Below, piece after piece: positions 33,976-44,510 of a stretch of 64,000 nt of DNA. The translations under genes were made by a program, and so were the position numbers. How positions within the stretch are numbered: the stretch's first letter is position 1; each line of letters begins with the position of its first letter. Under the pieces are notes generated by a model. That model saw nothing but the letters and a program-made list of their open reading frames with translations, searched no databases and was not told the origin of the DNA. The DNA comes from Ophiura sarsii (Eukaryota > Echinodermata > Ophiuroidea > Amphilepidida > Ophiuridae): assembly GCA_035610835.1 (NCBI GenBank), contig CM069447.1, positions 39,034,057 to 39,098,056 on the forward strand, given 5' to 3'.

Positions 33976-35905
33976 TTCTTGAGTCTTGAGTCTGTAACTC
34001 CAAAAGAAGCAACTGCTTGTCCATGGAGATTCGTGCTGTGCTGAGTGAAGAACTGGTGCTCGCCAGATTCGTAGATATTTACAAATGGTGCAAGTAAAAA
34101 ACATAGGTGCTGGAAGTTACAGTTGGTGTTGGGTAGCTGTCGGAAGCATCCCACGGAGGACCGGCAGTGCCAAAGATTTAAATTGTCGGACTGTTGGTGC
34201 TGTGACGACATTTGAGGGGAGTCTGTTCCAGATTGTTATTGTGCGTACGAAGAAGGAGTACCTGTACGAGTTTAGGCTTGGTGATATGTTTTGGTAACAT
34301 AATGTATTTGTAAATCTCCCTTGGCGAAGAGCCGGAATGACACAAGATGGAAACGGGATATTGACAAGTTGATATTGTATTTTATAGAACATGGACGACA
34401 GACCAAGGAGTCTTCTAGTAGCAAGAGAGTCCCATCCCAGATTCTGTAGCATTTCAGTGACGCTGGCTGTGTGGTCGTAGTTTCCAGTTACGAATCTCGC
34501 CGCTTGCCGTTGGACTGCCTCTAACGTGTTTATTTGTTGTTTTACGTGAGGATTCCATGCTGCAGACGAGTACTCGAGCTTAGGACGCACGAGAGCTTGG
34601 TACGCACGGGTTTTGACTGCAGGTGAGCATGATGAGATGTTTCTCCTGAGTACGCCAAGTGTTCGCCGGGCGTCTGCTGAGATGGCTTGTACATGGTCTT
34701 TCCAGTCAAGGTGGCTGTTTATGTTTACCCCCAGGTATTTGTGTTTTGATGTGACCTCGATGCAGTGGTTGTCAACCTTATAGGTGTGTTTGAGTGGTTT
34801 GATCTTCCGTGTAATGGAGATGGACTGGCATTTTGCAGCATTGAAGGACATCTGCCATTTATCGGCCCACTGAAAGATTTTATTCAGGTCATCTTGTAGA
34901 CGTTGTTGGTCATTTGCATTTTTGATTTCTGTGTACAAGATGCTGTCATCAGCAAATAACCTCAGGGTGCATTTGACATCATCAGCAATATCGTTGATGT
35001 AAAGTAAAAATAGTGTGGGACCAAGGACTGAGCCTTGCGGGACGCCTGACTTGACCTTTGCATTTGGAGATTTGGTGCCATTTACAACAACACTCTGGTA
35101 TCGGTCAGCAAGAAAGTCCTGTATCCAATTGAGGGTTTTTCCCCTGATGCCGTAGTAGTCAAGTTTGGTTTGTAGCCTCTTGTGTGGGACCTTATCAAAG
35201 GCCTTGCTGATGCAATGAAAACCCCTCCCCCGTGTATGTTTCTATCCTTCCTCAGGACGTTATATTCATCAGGGAATATTGAGTATGTTGGTATACTTGA
35301 GTCCAATTTTGACTCACAGCCTAGAATAACATCTGGTTTGTGTTCATGAATGCTGGCATGGAATGCTACTTTCCTCTTTGGCCAATGTAGGCCATCACAA
35401 TTAATAATCATGGCCTTGACGATTTAAGGTTTGACTCTTTTACGAGGATTTGTGTCATTTTGGGCTGGAGTTTCCTTTATTGGAGTTGACGTCTGGGTAG
35501 GTTTGAAAGCCTCTGGTTCTGGGAGGTCACTCATTTCACTCTCCAATATATCAAAAGAATTTGGGGTAGTAAGAAGTGTACTGTCAAAGATGCCAGTTGA
35601 TATATTTGGAAAGCCACATTTTAGGCATATCCAAGATAGACCAGAGTTTTTGAGATATAAATCATACAGGTGGACGGACATATTTGTGCATTTAATGTGG
35701 TACCATGTATCGCAGTCGTCACAGGAGATGGCTTTGTGGTTGTTTTTTACTTCCTTTTTACAGATGCCACATGGATATTTTGGGCCAGGATTTAGTTCAA
35801 CTTGACCGCTCATGAACAGGGCAAGAAAGATCATCTGTCTCATGGATGAGCTTTTTTGGTGTATTAGACCAGGTTTGAAGTAGGGATTTGATTTGGATTT
35901 AAGAG
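33976..35905 (-). mobile_element. LINE A with PHD finger and 2A-like motif, internally deleted
   Basis: Minus strand, from 35843: a short hydrophobic N-terminus, then SGQVELNPGP (NPGP codons at 35781-35792), then a PHD-type zinc finger (CGIC, CDDC, WYHIKC, WICLKC). After an in-frame stop comes the start of an APE-type endonuclease (INCDGLHWPKRK, ILGCESKLD, GGGVFIA). At about 35216 the sequence jumps to RT (SKAFDKVPHKRL, SGVPQGSVLGPTLF, FADDSILYTE, then YLGVNINSHLDWKDHV and IWNRLPSNVV). Most of the endonuclease and RT fingers are gone and the frame shifts at the junction. A repeated ACTCAAG tail lies near 33985. Confidence 0.85.
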
Positions 35906-36842
35906 CATAGGCAACCGAAAGATGTTGCCAGGACCGTATAACACTAATGCTGAATGACTCTAAGACAGAAGTTATATTTGTAAGTTCAAAGTTTGTGAAA
36001 ACTCTGACCTTCCCTCAAATTAAAATCGGTGAATCTGACATAGAAATTGCCAGTGCAGCTAGAAATCTTGGTGTTATTTTTGATAAGTCCCTGGAAATGA
36101 AAGGTCATGTCTCGAACACTGTTCGCGCGGCCTCTTTTGCCATTTACAAGATCGGAAAGCTCATCAAATATCTTGATCGCGAGTCAACTGAGCGACTTGT
36201 CCACGCCTTTGTGTCATCAAGACTTGACAGCTGCAATAGCCTATTGTATGGTCTACCTGAATACCAAATTGCAAAGTTACAACGAGTGCAAAATTCTGCC
36301 GCCCGACTTGTGTCACGGTGCTCAAGGCGTGACCATATGAAGCCGATTCTTCGTGAGCTTCACTGGCTCCCTGTTCAGCAACGCTTACAATACAAGATAG
36401 CTTTGCTCACATTCAAGGCATTAAATAATATGGCACCAGCATATATCACAGAACTCTTAACTAAATACACTCCCGGGAGAACCCTTCGCTCTTCTACTCA
36501 AAATCTTCTTCACATCCCGGCTACAGGAAACACAAAATTTTACAGTAACAGAACCTTTGCGATCATAGCACCAAAGATTTGGAACAGTTTACCATCATAT
36601 ATTCGCTCAATGTCATCTATTGGCCAATTTAAAAAGTGTCTCAAGACTCATATATTTAAGTCCATACATAGTGTCTGATTGTTTATAGTATATTGTCAAC
36701 TATTGTGCAGTTCCGGTATGTCTCTCATATTTTGTTTTTTGTTTGTATTTTATGTATTGTACTTTTATCTTTGTATTTAAGCGCTTTGAGAACTTGTTGT
36801 AAGGCGCTTTATAAGTATTTTGTATTATTATTATTATTATTA
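35905..36842 (+). mobile_element. LINE B, 5'-truncated, intact C-terminal frame
   Basis: Plus strand 35947-36678 is open for 243 codons: NDSKTEVIFVSSKF (RT palm end), ARNLGVIFDKSLEM, SRLDSCNSLLYGLP, LRELHWLPVQQRLQYKIA and IWNSLPSYIRSM. It ends in a 3' UTR with a GCGCTTT/AAGGCGC hairpin (36780-36810) and an (ATT)n tail to 36842. It sits head to head with LINE A. Confidence 0.85.
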
Positions 36843-37039
36843 TGTGTGATATATATGATTTTTGGCAACTGAGTCACAGAATGAGGGAGTGTCATTTGTT
36901 TCATACCACAAAAGGTATTCAGAGGTTAGAAATTTTGGAGTGTAAATACTTGGCAAAATGGAGTGATATAGTATAGAGGAGACAATGGACAAAATATTAT
37001 GATATATAAATGCTGAAGTGGTGGATAGTAGATTTATCC

Positions 37040-37620
37040 ATGTAAACCCGTGTGGAAAATAAGAGGGGCAGATAAATGAATATAAACTAATGAACAAACA
37101 TGGGGAAAAAAGCTCAAGTGTGAATACTTTGGTTTGCGATTGCCCCCATTTTTGTCACATGTGTACAATCTATCATATGCCGCCAGAGATATAAAGCAGG
37201 AATATCTGGATTTGTGAACAGTATGCGAACACAAATGAGTGGAGGACAGTATGACAGTTTATACTAGTGAGCAAAAACGTGGGCAGAGAGAAACAGCACA
37301 AGTGTGAATACTTTTGTATGTTGATTTTGTGAGTGCCGCCATTTTTGTCGCATGTGTACAGTTTATGCCGCCAGAATTTTATTGTAGGAAAAACTGGATT
37401 GTCGAACAGTATGCGTACAAAAAGGAGTGGGGGACAGTAGGACAATTTATACTAGTGAACAAAACATGGCCAGAGAGAAAAAGCACCAGTGTGAATACTT
37501 TTATTTGTTGATTTTTCGAGTGCCGCCATTTTTGTCACATGTGTATAATTTTTGCCGCCAAAACGAATTTAAACGGTATTGCTGTAAAATCAGGATTTTC
37601 GAACAGTATGCATGCTAATA
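37040..37620. repeat. Tandem repeat, period 184-187 bp, about 3 copies
   Basis: AGTGTGAATACTTT occurs at 37117, 37301 and 37488, each followed by GCC.CCATTTTTGTC.CATGTGTA and, later, GAACAGTATGCG and TTTATACTAGTGA. The copies are diverged by roughly one base in ten by eye. It is satellite-like and not coding; the Cys/Phe-rich frames are artefacts. Confidence 0.8.
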
Positions 37621-38009
37621 AAGAAAGGAAGACAATATGTCAACAGAATATATGGATGAGGGATATATAATAGTTATAATGATGCTACTTGCGTGACTCC
37701 GGTATTGTCAAAAAGTCCGTCGAGTTGCGTCATCCGCTGTGTAGACTCTCCTGTATGTATTCCGAATTTTGCAGTCTAGATGTAGTGGCTTGCAGGTATC
37801 ACAATAACACTCGGATGAAAGTCCGAAAAAGTCAGGAAAATACACTTTAAAAAGTATCAAAATGCGTAGTATTCCGCTCAGCACTTCCAGCAGGAACGTG
37901 CAGAATATCGAAGAATATCGAAAATAAATACGGAGTCAGAATATCGAAAATAACTACGAAAATCGCGGGCACCAATAATACACCACGTCTGCACAGCACG
38001 AACGCGGGG

Positions 38010-38637
38010 GATGGCTATGGGTCTGCGTCTTAATGTTGCTAAAACCAAAATCATGATCATTGGTGAAGTCCAGCCAACGGAACCTTTGATGGTAGATGGG
38101 AAGGAAGTAACACAGTTCAACTTTCTTGGAGCATATAAATAATAGGCATTTATCACCACGGATGGCAGCTGTAAGCAAGAGATTATAAGACGCCTGACAA
38201 TGGCAAGATCTGCCATGGCAAATCTCTCCACAATTTGGGCAGATAGAGGAGTCACAAAAGCAACAAAAGTGCGCCTTGTTCGAGCACTTGCTTTCCCCAT
38301 AGCCACCTATTTATGTAAAACATAGTCACTCACCAAGACAGACGCGTGATAGGATAAATGCATTTGAACTCTGGTGCCGGCGGAAAATGCTCAAAATCCC
38401 TTGGGTTGCTAAACGTACAAATATTAGCGTACTACATGATATTGGTGTAAAGAATAGACTACTTGACTCAGTCAATCACCAGACTCTCAGCTACCTCGGA
38501 CACATAGCCATACGTCAGGACAACTGCCTTGAAAAGGTCCTTAGGGGAAACATGTGGGCCCAAGAAGACGCGGGCGACCTAGGGCAAGGTGGAGGGACAA
38601 AATCAAAAATCTTACTGGACAACCTCTAACAGGGGTA
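38010..38637 (+). mobile_element. LINE C, C-terminal half
   Basis: It reads GLRLNVAKTKIMIIGE, then VDGKEVTQFNFLGAY, MANLSTIWADRGVTKATKV, WCRRKMLKIPWVAKRTN and LDSVNHQTLSYLGHI with several frame changes. The coding line ends at a TA where the 1.1-kb element is inserted, and resumes perfectly at 39741 (next entries). Confidence 0.75.
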
Positions 38638-39740
38638 CACTGAAAACATTTATTGGTTAATGACATGCTGTACTATACTAAGATTTCAGTAAAAATAATT
38701 AGTTCAGGGAGAACAACTAATCTTTCATTGGTGTCGGTAATTGTAGGATTGTTATAACTAGTTTATTTTCGTATAGCATATGTCCAAATTGGTGCAGCTA
38801 TCCAAACTAATCTACCTCTACCGAGAGTATTCACTGGAACTAATTAAGCGCGACTCGGTTAACTAAGTTTGCTTTAAATATACGTATAACCAACCGAACT
38901 AAAATACAAATACTGTCCGCGACTAAGATATGTTCGTAGAAGTGGTTGGCGACTAATTTGTCAACTAACTTTCTAGCGCCGCGGTGCTGTGTTCGAAAAC
39001 AGAATGTTTGCAGCCGCCATTTTGTTCAGTACGTAAAGCGATTGTTGACTCCCGATAACCGAGCGAAGAAAATGGCTCAAAAAATAAAGCAAAATGTATG
39101 TCAAATCATTTGTTCTTAAAGAATATAATTATGTAGATGTTTCTGGACAGTTCAATTTTTGTGACAGAAGTTTATGTGACGTGCAGTTTTAATTCATGAA
39201 TTTACGTACCGATCACAACATAATTCTCAGTTCATTGCATGTCGTGATACTGTTGTTCACGGTGTGTCATTCGAACTTTGCTGGCCGTTAGCGGAATTAT
39301 TAATGGAGAAAATGACAGGCATGGTATAAAAAAAATCTACATAGTATTTTGTGATTTGACATACATTTAAGATTATTTTACGTATCTTTGAACCATTTTC
39401 TTCGCTCGGTAATCGGGAGTCAAAGCTTGCTTCACGCTCACTGCACAAAATTAGTAGACAATGGTTAACTAATTGATAAAATTAGTAGACCATCTTAGTA
39501 CAACTGAATGAACTAAGCAAAAGTAGTAGAAATAGACATTGTTTTTACTAATTTACAAGCTATTATTTTACTATAAAATTAGTAAAGACACCTTACAAAT
39601 TAGTAGAGCAAATTAGTAGAACACAGCCTACTAATTTATAAGCTAGTTAAAGAATACTTAAACTAATCTATAGTTGGTAGAAACAGACATCGTTTTTACT
39701 ATTTTATTTTAGTACAGATAACTAACAAATGTTTTCAGTG
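38638..39740. mobile_element. 1.10-kb TA-flanked foldback element inside LINE C
   Basis: The ends are CACTGAAAACATTT and its complement, with TA on both sides (38636-38637, 39741-39742). Removing the insert and one TA joins LTGQPLTGV to YKLAADRQQWRAI in one frame, proving a clean insertion. The interior is an imperfect palindrome: TTGACTCCCGATAACCGAGC and GAAGAAAATGG near 39043-39075 reappear inverted at 39395-39425. The remainder is filled with TTAGTAGA-type words. No ORF. Confidence 0.88.
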
Positions 39741-39830
39741 TATACAAACTAGCTGCTGACCGTCAACAGTGGAGAGCCATCTTGAAAGTCACGAACTGTC
39801 AGACATGACGGAGGCGTACCAGACAGACAG
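39741..39830 (+). mobile_element. LINE C, extreme C-terminus
   Basis: It continues the reading frame of 38637 as YKLAADRQQWRAI and LKVTNCQT, then stops. The mariner-type right arm follows. Confidence 0.75.
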
Positions 39831-40035
39831 GGTAATTGTCCGTGTCCATGGTCCAAAATCTCTATCTGGCTTTGATCGCATCATAACAAAAGTGAAACAG
39901 ATATCCGAATTATCATTTACTATAAATGTGTATAGCTATGATTCAGCGCTATAATCATGATAACTGTCATGAGGCTGACATTCTTATTAGCAATGTTGTA
40001 AGTGAGATGGCAGAACTTATTGAATGACCCTCGTA

Positions 40036-41454
40036 CTTTATGTGCTCATTTTGGTATTACTTTTGGCTCTTTCTTCAATAATAGATGCTGATCAGGGGTA
40101 TAAATGACCAAATTCCGGTTATACATGATTGATATTTCATGTGGGGCATCAGCGGGAGCCTTCTGGCAGAGGAAGGGGGGGGGGGGGGGGGTAATTATTA
40201 TATTGATCATTAGCTTATAATTATAAAGCCATTACATGCCCTTCGAAGTACTTTGTTTCAATTTGATTTAATTTTACAAATTATATGCCCATTCATTCTC
40301 ACGGTGCACTTTACACATCATCCTCACTCACAGTAAGGTTTACTTTAAGTATCACTTTCACTGTTATAGTCTGATTCTATACTGCCAGTTGAAACTACTT
40401 GCAGGAGATGTTGTTGAATGATGTCATTGATAATATTACCAGTGTTCTTTACAATAGTAAACTGTTTAATTACATTATTTATATAATTTCGCACATAGCT
40501 CAGATTACCGAAATTAGGTATTTTTACAGTGAAGCTAGATTGTGAAATTAAGTCGCTATACTTTTCCAGAACGTATTTTCTTGATACTTTACTCTAGGAA
40601 GATCACCATAGAGTTCTTTGTTGGTGATGTGTGACTTCCAACTTATATCAAAGGCTGATCTAAGAAGCCTGGTGTTACATCCATCCCGTAGCTTGCGAAG
40701 ATTATTTGTTAATGTCCGTGTTTATGAGCCATAGAGCAGAACGCTTTCCATTGTAGTTTGGAATAGCTTAATTGTTGTTGATCTTGGTAGGTTGGATATC
40801 CATATAATGTTGAGCTTATCACACGCCTTTCTTTGACACGGTCGACCACATCATTTTGATGCATAGACTTAAACACAACATTGGTATTGGAGGGGTAGCA
40901 ATAAGATGGTGCGGTTTTCATCAAATTGTACGCGTGTGAAAATCATCTTCGGACGTTGTTACTTTGGAATACTCTGTGCCGCAGTGTTCTGTGCCTGGCC
41001 TACAATGGATTTTAATTCACCCTTCTCCTTCGTAATATAATTCTAGACATGGACTCCCCACTCAATACCACGAATATGCCGATGACAACCAAGAGTACAT
41101 GTCATTCGACTAACAGCAAGAAGCTGCAAATTATTGCATTTCCTACCAAAATCAGCGTTGACGTCACCAACATAAATATCGGGACACAACAAATAAATGT
41201 ATCTTATACAACATATATTTATTGCTAGGGACTTATTCATGATTTATTTGAACGGAAATTGAACAGGAGACCGTACGTTGAGATGAGAACATGTTGCTTC
41301 ATTCAGGTCATAAACCAAAATATGGATGCAAACAGGAAATGTGTGATCATAAAATCAGTTACCAAAATTAACCAATCAAAACACGAATCAACTTGGAAGT
41401 GAACTAATTAGCATATTACCATAAAGTAAATACACAATTGACAATAATGGCACT
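40036..41454. other. Intergenic with one LINE fragment
   Basis: A G-run at 40177-40191 and the LINE fragment at 40560-40840 are the only items recognised. Open frames at 40709-40924 and 41043-41240 are not credible. Confidence 0.4.
40560..40840 (-). mobile_element. LINE fragment, same family as 9.9-12 kb
   Basis: The minus strand reads CDKLNIIWISNL, TMESVLLYGS, LRDGCNTRLLRSAFDISWK and HITNKELYGDLPRVK, collinear with VESVLLYGCEAWT and NINWKQHVTNEDLYGDMPK of the LINE at 9945-11970. It has an in-frame stop at the CEAWT position. It is truncated at both ends. Confidence 0.75.
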
Positions 41455-41929
41455 GTTTATTGAACTGGCCTGATGACTGTTTATCCTTATGGATAATTAC
41501 ATATTGAATCGATGACTGTTTATCCTTTATGGATATTTACATATTGAATCAGTGACTGTTAATTCTTTATGGATAACTATATACATATTGAATCAGTGAC
41601 TTGGTTATCCTCTATAGATAACTATACATATTGAATCAGTGACTGGTTACCCTCTATAGATAACTATATACATATTAAATCAGTGACTGGTTACCCTCTA
41701 TATATAACTATATACATATTGAATCAGTGACTGGTTATCCTCTATAGATAACTATATACATATTGAATCAGTGACTGGTTATCCTCTATAGATAACTATA
41801 TAAAATTTACATATTGAATTAGTGACTGGTTATCCTCTATAGATAACTATACATATTGAATCAGTGACTGGTTATCCTCTATAGATAACTATTTACATAT
41901 TGAATCAGTAACTGGTAATCCTTCATAGA

Positions 41930-41967
<38 letters not shown>

Positions 41968-42015
41968 GAATCAGTGACTGTGAATCCTTTATTGATATTT
42001 ACATATTGAATCCGT
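41455..42015. repeat. Minisatellite, 44-47-bp unit, about 12 copies
   Basis: The unit is roughly CATATTGAATCAGTGACTGG followed by TTATCCTCTATAGATAACTATATA, head to tail. Copies at the edges are more diverged (TTTATGGATA for CTCTATAGATA). A (TA)n stretch interrupts at 41936-41964. Confidence 0.9.
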
Positions 42016-42031
42016 GACGGTATGGATAATT

Positions 42032-42243
42032 CAGTGGCGTAGCTAGGTTATTGTTATGGGGGGGGGGGCGAGAAATGAAAATGACCCGACAAGACTTTTG
42101 TGAGTCAAGAAATGCGGGCGTAGCGCGCGAAATATTTCGACTTTACACCTATTTTTATCTCAACCGACACGATGTCAATATTGGGGGGGGGGGGGGGGGT
42201 GGCGATCGCCCCCCCCCCCCCCTTTGGCGACGCCACTGCACTG
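42032..42243. mobile_element. hAT-type MITE with terminal G/C runs (second copy)
   Basis: The left end is CAGTGGCGTAGCTAGG, with a G-run at 42058-42068. The core is shared with 17202-17584 (CCGACAAGA, GCGCGAA.ATTT, CGACTTTACAC, TGTCAATATTGGGG). At the right end a GGCGATCGCC palindrome is followed by a C-run and GGCGACGCCACTG, plus an extra CACTG. The flanks GGATAATT (42024-42031) and GGATAAGT (42244-42251) match at 7 of 8 if the extra CACTG is part of the element. Confidence 0.75.
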
Positions 42244-42289
42244 GGATAAGTGCTCAACAAAAGAAAGTCATACACTTTTTTCCCATTTA

Positions 42290-43470
42290 AACTTCCGATT
42301 ATGTTTGGACCAAGCAGGCTAGAAAAAAATATTGCCCCCCTCCCAGTTCCCCCCCCCCCCATAAAAAAAATTATAGTTAAAATAAGAAGAAACATATAGA
42401 CAATTTAATGATAACAGGCAATTTTGTTCGCGCTGTGCGCACATTTTCTTACTTAATTAGGTATAATTAGACTAAATGTTGACAATTCTGCATAAAACAG
42501 CTACATTTGCGCGAAAGCTCGCAGTTTCATACCAAATTAGTTAGTAGTAGACCATTTAAAGGTAGATGTTCCGATTTTCAACTTGAAGATTTCTATTCTA
42601 CATGAAAGGTCATCCTTAAAAAGTCGTGTTCCAAAGTTTGAGTTGCATAGCTCTAATGGTTCTTATTTTAGACGCACAAGATGCTGTGAACTGTACCCAC
42701 AAACTATATCGCAGTAATTAGACGTTATTTCATCGATTTCTCCGTAATTATACCGATTTAGGCCGTCACATTTCAGTATGATGATGAGAAAAATACGAGC
42801 TTTCATATGATATGAAAATCTCCGTATGTTTGAAATAATTCTGTGTTACGAAAATGTGATCGGGTCATCTACCTTTAAGCGTAAAATGGCACAAAACAAA
42901 TTGCGCGCATATTTTTTTTTCATGCCCCCTAAAACATTTCTTGCCCCTCTCCCCCCAATTTATTTTTTGTGAGGCTGGTGCCGCAACTGCTTGTAGGCAC
43001 AATATGGTACCAAACTTAACACAAAGCAACATAGTTAAGCCATAATTAGCACCATTTAATGAAAAAGTGGCGCGTTTCCAAATACACATTTTCAGCAAAC
43101 TACGCGGGGAGAAAATACCACATGTTACCTGTTTACAATCAAATAGACTGCCCGCTCAGGCACGAACCAACGCAGTTTCACTGTGTGATCGAAGTCCCTT
43201 ATATTTCTGGCTATTCAAGTGCCACACACAACATTTTCTCGCCGCTTGCGTGCGTTGAAAATGCGAATTTGGATACGTCAAGGAATTTTATTAAAATAAT
43301 GGTGTTAATAATGGTTTAACTTTGTTTTGTGGCATGTTTGGTACCAAATTGTTCCAAAAAGATTAATCTAAATGTCTATTTAGCCTATTTGAACAATAAT
43401 TAATCAGAGGACACTTTATAGGACATAAAAATATAGAACATAGGACATATGACTTTCTTTTGTTGAGCAC
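42290..43470. repeat. Dispersed repeat complex
   Basis: 42300-42555 plus 42879-42990 is one repeat (C-runs, TACCAAATTAGTTAG) related in inverse to 9685-9944 and split by the TTAA element. 43020-43470 (TTTCCAAATACACATTTT, GCGAATTTGGATACGTCA, AAAAAGATTAATCTAAATGTCTAT) matches 49300-50180 in direct orientation. Frames in it are not credible genes. Confidence 0.6.
42560..42874. mobile_element. 315-bp TTAA-flanked MITE
   Basis: TTAA at 42556-42559 and 42875-42878 brackets the inverted ends AGGTAGATGTTCCGAT and the complement of AGGTAGATGACCCGAT (14 of 16). Removing the insert rejoins a dispersed repeat (GTAGTAGACCATTTAAGCG). It is a piggyBac-like footprint with no ORF. Confidence 0.85.
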
Positions 43471-43659
43471 TTTACATATAAAACATAGGCTAACACAAAG
43501 GCATACCCTATTGTAATTTTCAAAATTCGCTACCAAATGTCAACTTCAAATTGCAAACCATGACCATCAGGATTCATTAGTTAGGACCTGTATAATGTGA
43601 ATTCATTCCAGTGTCATCCAGCATCCTTTGTGGCTCCAATGAACTGATACAAATGGAAT

Positions 43660-43946
43660 TCACGCGGTATATTCGCAGTGTTTCTTCAATCTATCCATTG
43701 ATGCTTTGCTATCTGGGCATTTTCCCATCGCTTTAAAAAGTGTATCTCTGGTAGCTGCATCAGACTCTCTATTCCGCCATAGATTGAGAACCTTCCGTTC
43801 CTTATCCCGGGCATCGCTACCGTCTAGCTTGGCATTGTCGATGTCCTCCGGTCCCAGACCAAGTTGTATGTAAACATTATAGAGTTCGGTGAAGTAAAAC
43901 ATGTCCAAAATGTATTCCACGTCAGAGTCTGAAACCACTGTTTGAA
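43660..43946 (-). CDS. Gene R terminal exon: death domain
   Basis: This 287-nt exon enters with 2 nt and stays open for 94 codons to TGA at 43660-43662. The translation starts QTVVSDSDVEYILDMF and holds a six-helix death-fold pattern: LYNVYIQLGLGPEDID, the middle LNLWRNRESDAATRDTLFKA, and the end LKKHCEYTA. WRxR..xxATxxxLxxAL is the usual DD helix 4-5 signature. The acceptor is TTTTTTTTAAG. Its phase matches the CGT-G exit of the ZU5-UPA exon, so the protein ends ZU5-UPA-DD as in ankyrins, PIDD and UNC5. The domain would recruit other death-fold adaptors. A 3' UTR should continue left of 43660; no polyadenylation signal was assigned. Confidence 0.85.
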
Positions 43947-44334
43947 CTTAAAAAAAACAAGAAATTAAGAAAATTATGGCGGATTTTAGTGCTTTGGGCA
44001 TAAAGCCAATATCAGTAAAGTGACGTTTACGTGAGATTTAACGATTTGCTCCAATAACTTTTTTTGCATCAACATTTACGTACAAGCTAACTAGTCGGGT
44101 ATACAGAGGGTAAGTGTGCACCCCTCCACCCCCCCCCCCCTCCCCAGGACTCCACAAAACCATTTTTTCCCTATCATGATCCTTAGACATAATCAAGATG
44201 TTACCAACAATATTTTCATAATGCTAAGGGGTTATGCAAGAAGGCGTCCAAAATGGCCGCCATAACTGGTCAAGTCTCATAAAAATGACATAGCAATCAA
44301 ATTGTATGGTGAATTAGTATAGTTTTAATAGTTG

Positions 44335-44510
44335 GATGTATGTATTAGACCACTAGACACTTATATCCAGAACTTTTGCTTTGTTAACATATCTAAATCC
44401 AAGATGGCCGCCAAGATGGCCGCCAAAATGGCCGCCAAAAATGGTAAAATTCCATGGCATATTTACCAACTTGTATGATCAGAATCTAGTATTTTTGCTT
44501 TGTTAACATA
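44335..44510. repeat. Repeat with clustered AAGATGGCCGCC words
   Basis: CCAAGATGGCCGCC-type words repeat in a row at 44397-44440 and again, diverged, at 46080-46112. Each is preceded by TTAGACC.CTAG..ACT.ATATCCAG. The core ATGGC(C/G)GCC resembles YY1-type sites, but occurrence inside a dispersed repeat makes function uncertain. Confidence 0.6.

Larger units (their letters stand above)
33037..40033. mobile_element. Mariner-type TIR element expanded to 7 kb by nested insertions
   Basis: The left end is CGAGGGTCATTCAATAAGTT (33037) and the right end is its complement (40033), each flanked by TA. The first roughly 730 nt match the copy at 44511-45235; the last roughly 200 nt lead into the right TIR. 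Between them lie LINE fragments on both strands, a tandem array and a TA-flanked foldback. I saw no intact mariner transposase. The remaining open frame (SGEAVKNKGQFSAMETDKK) occurs in both copies but is too short to classify. Confidence 0.75.
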
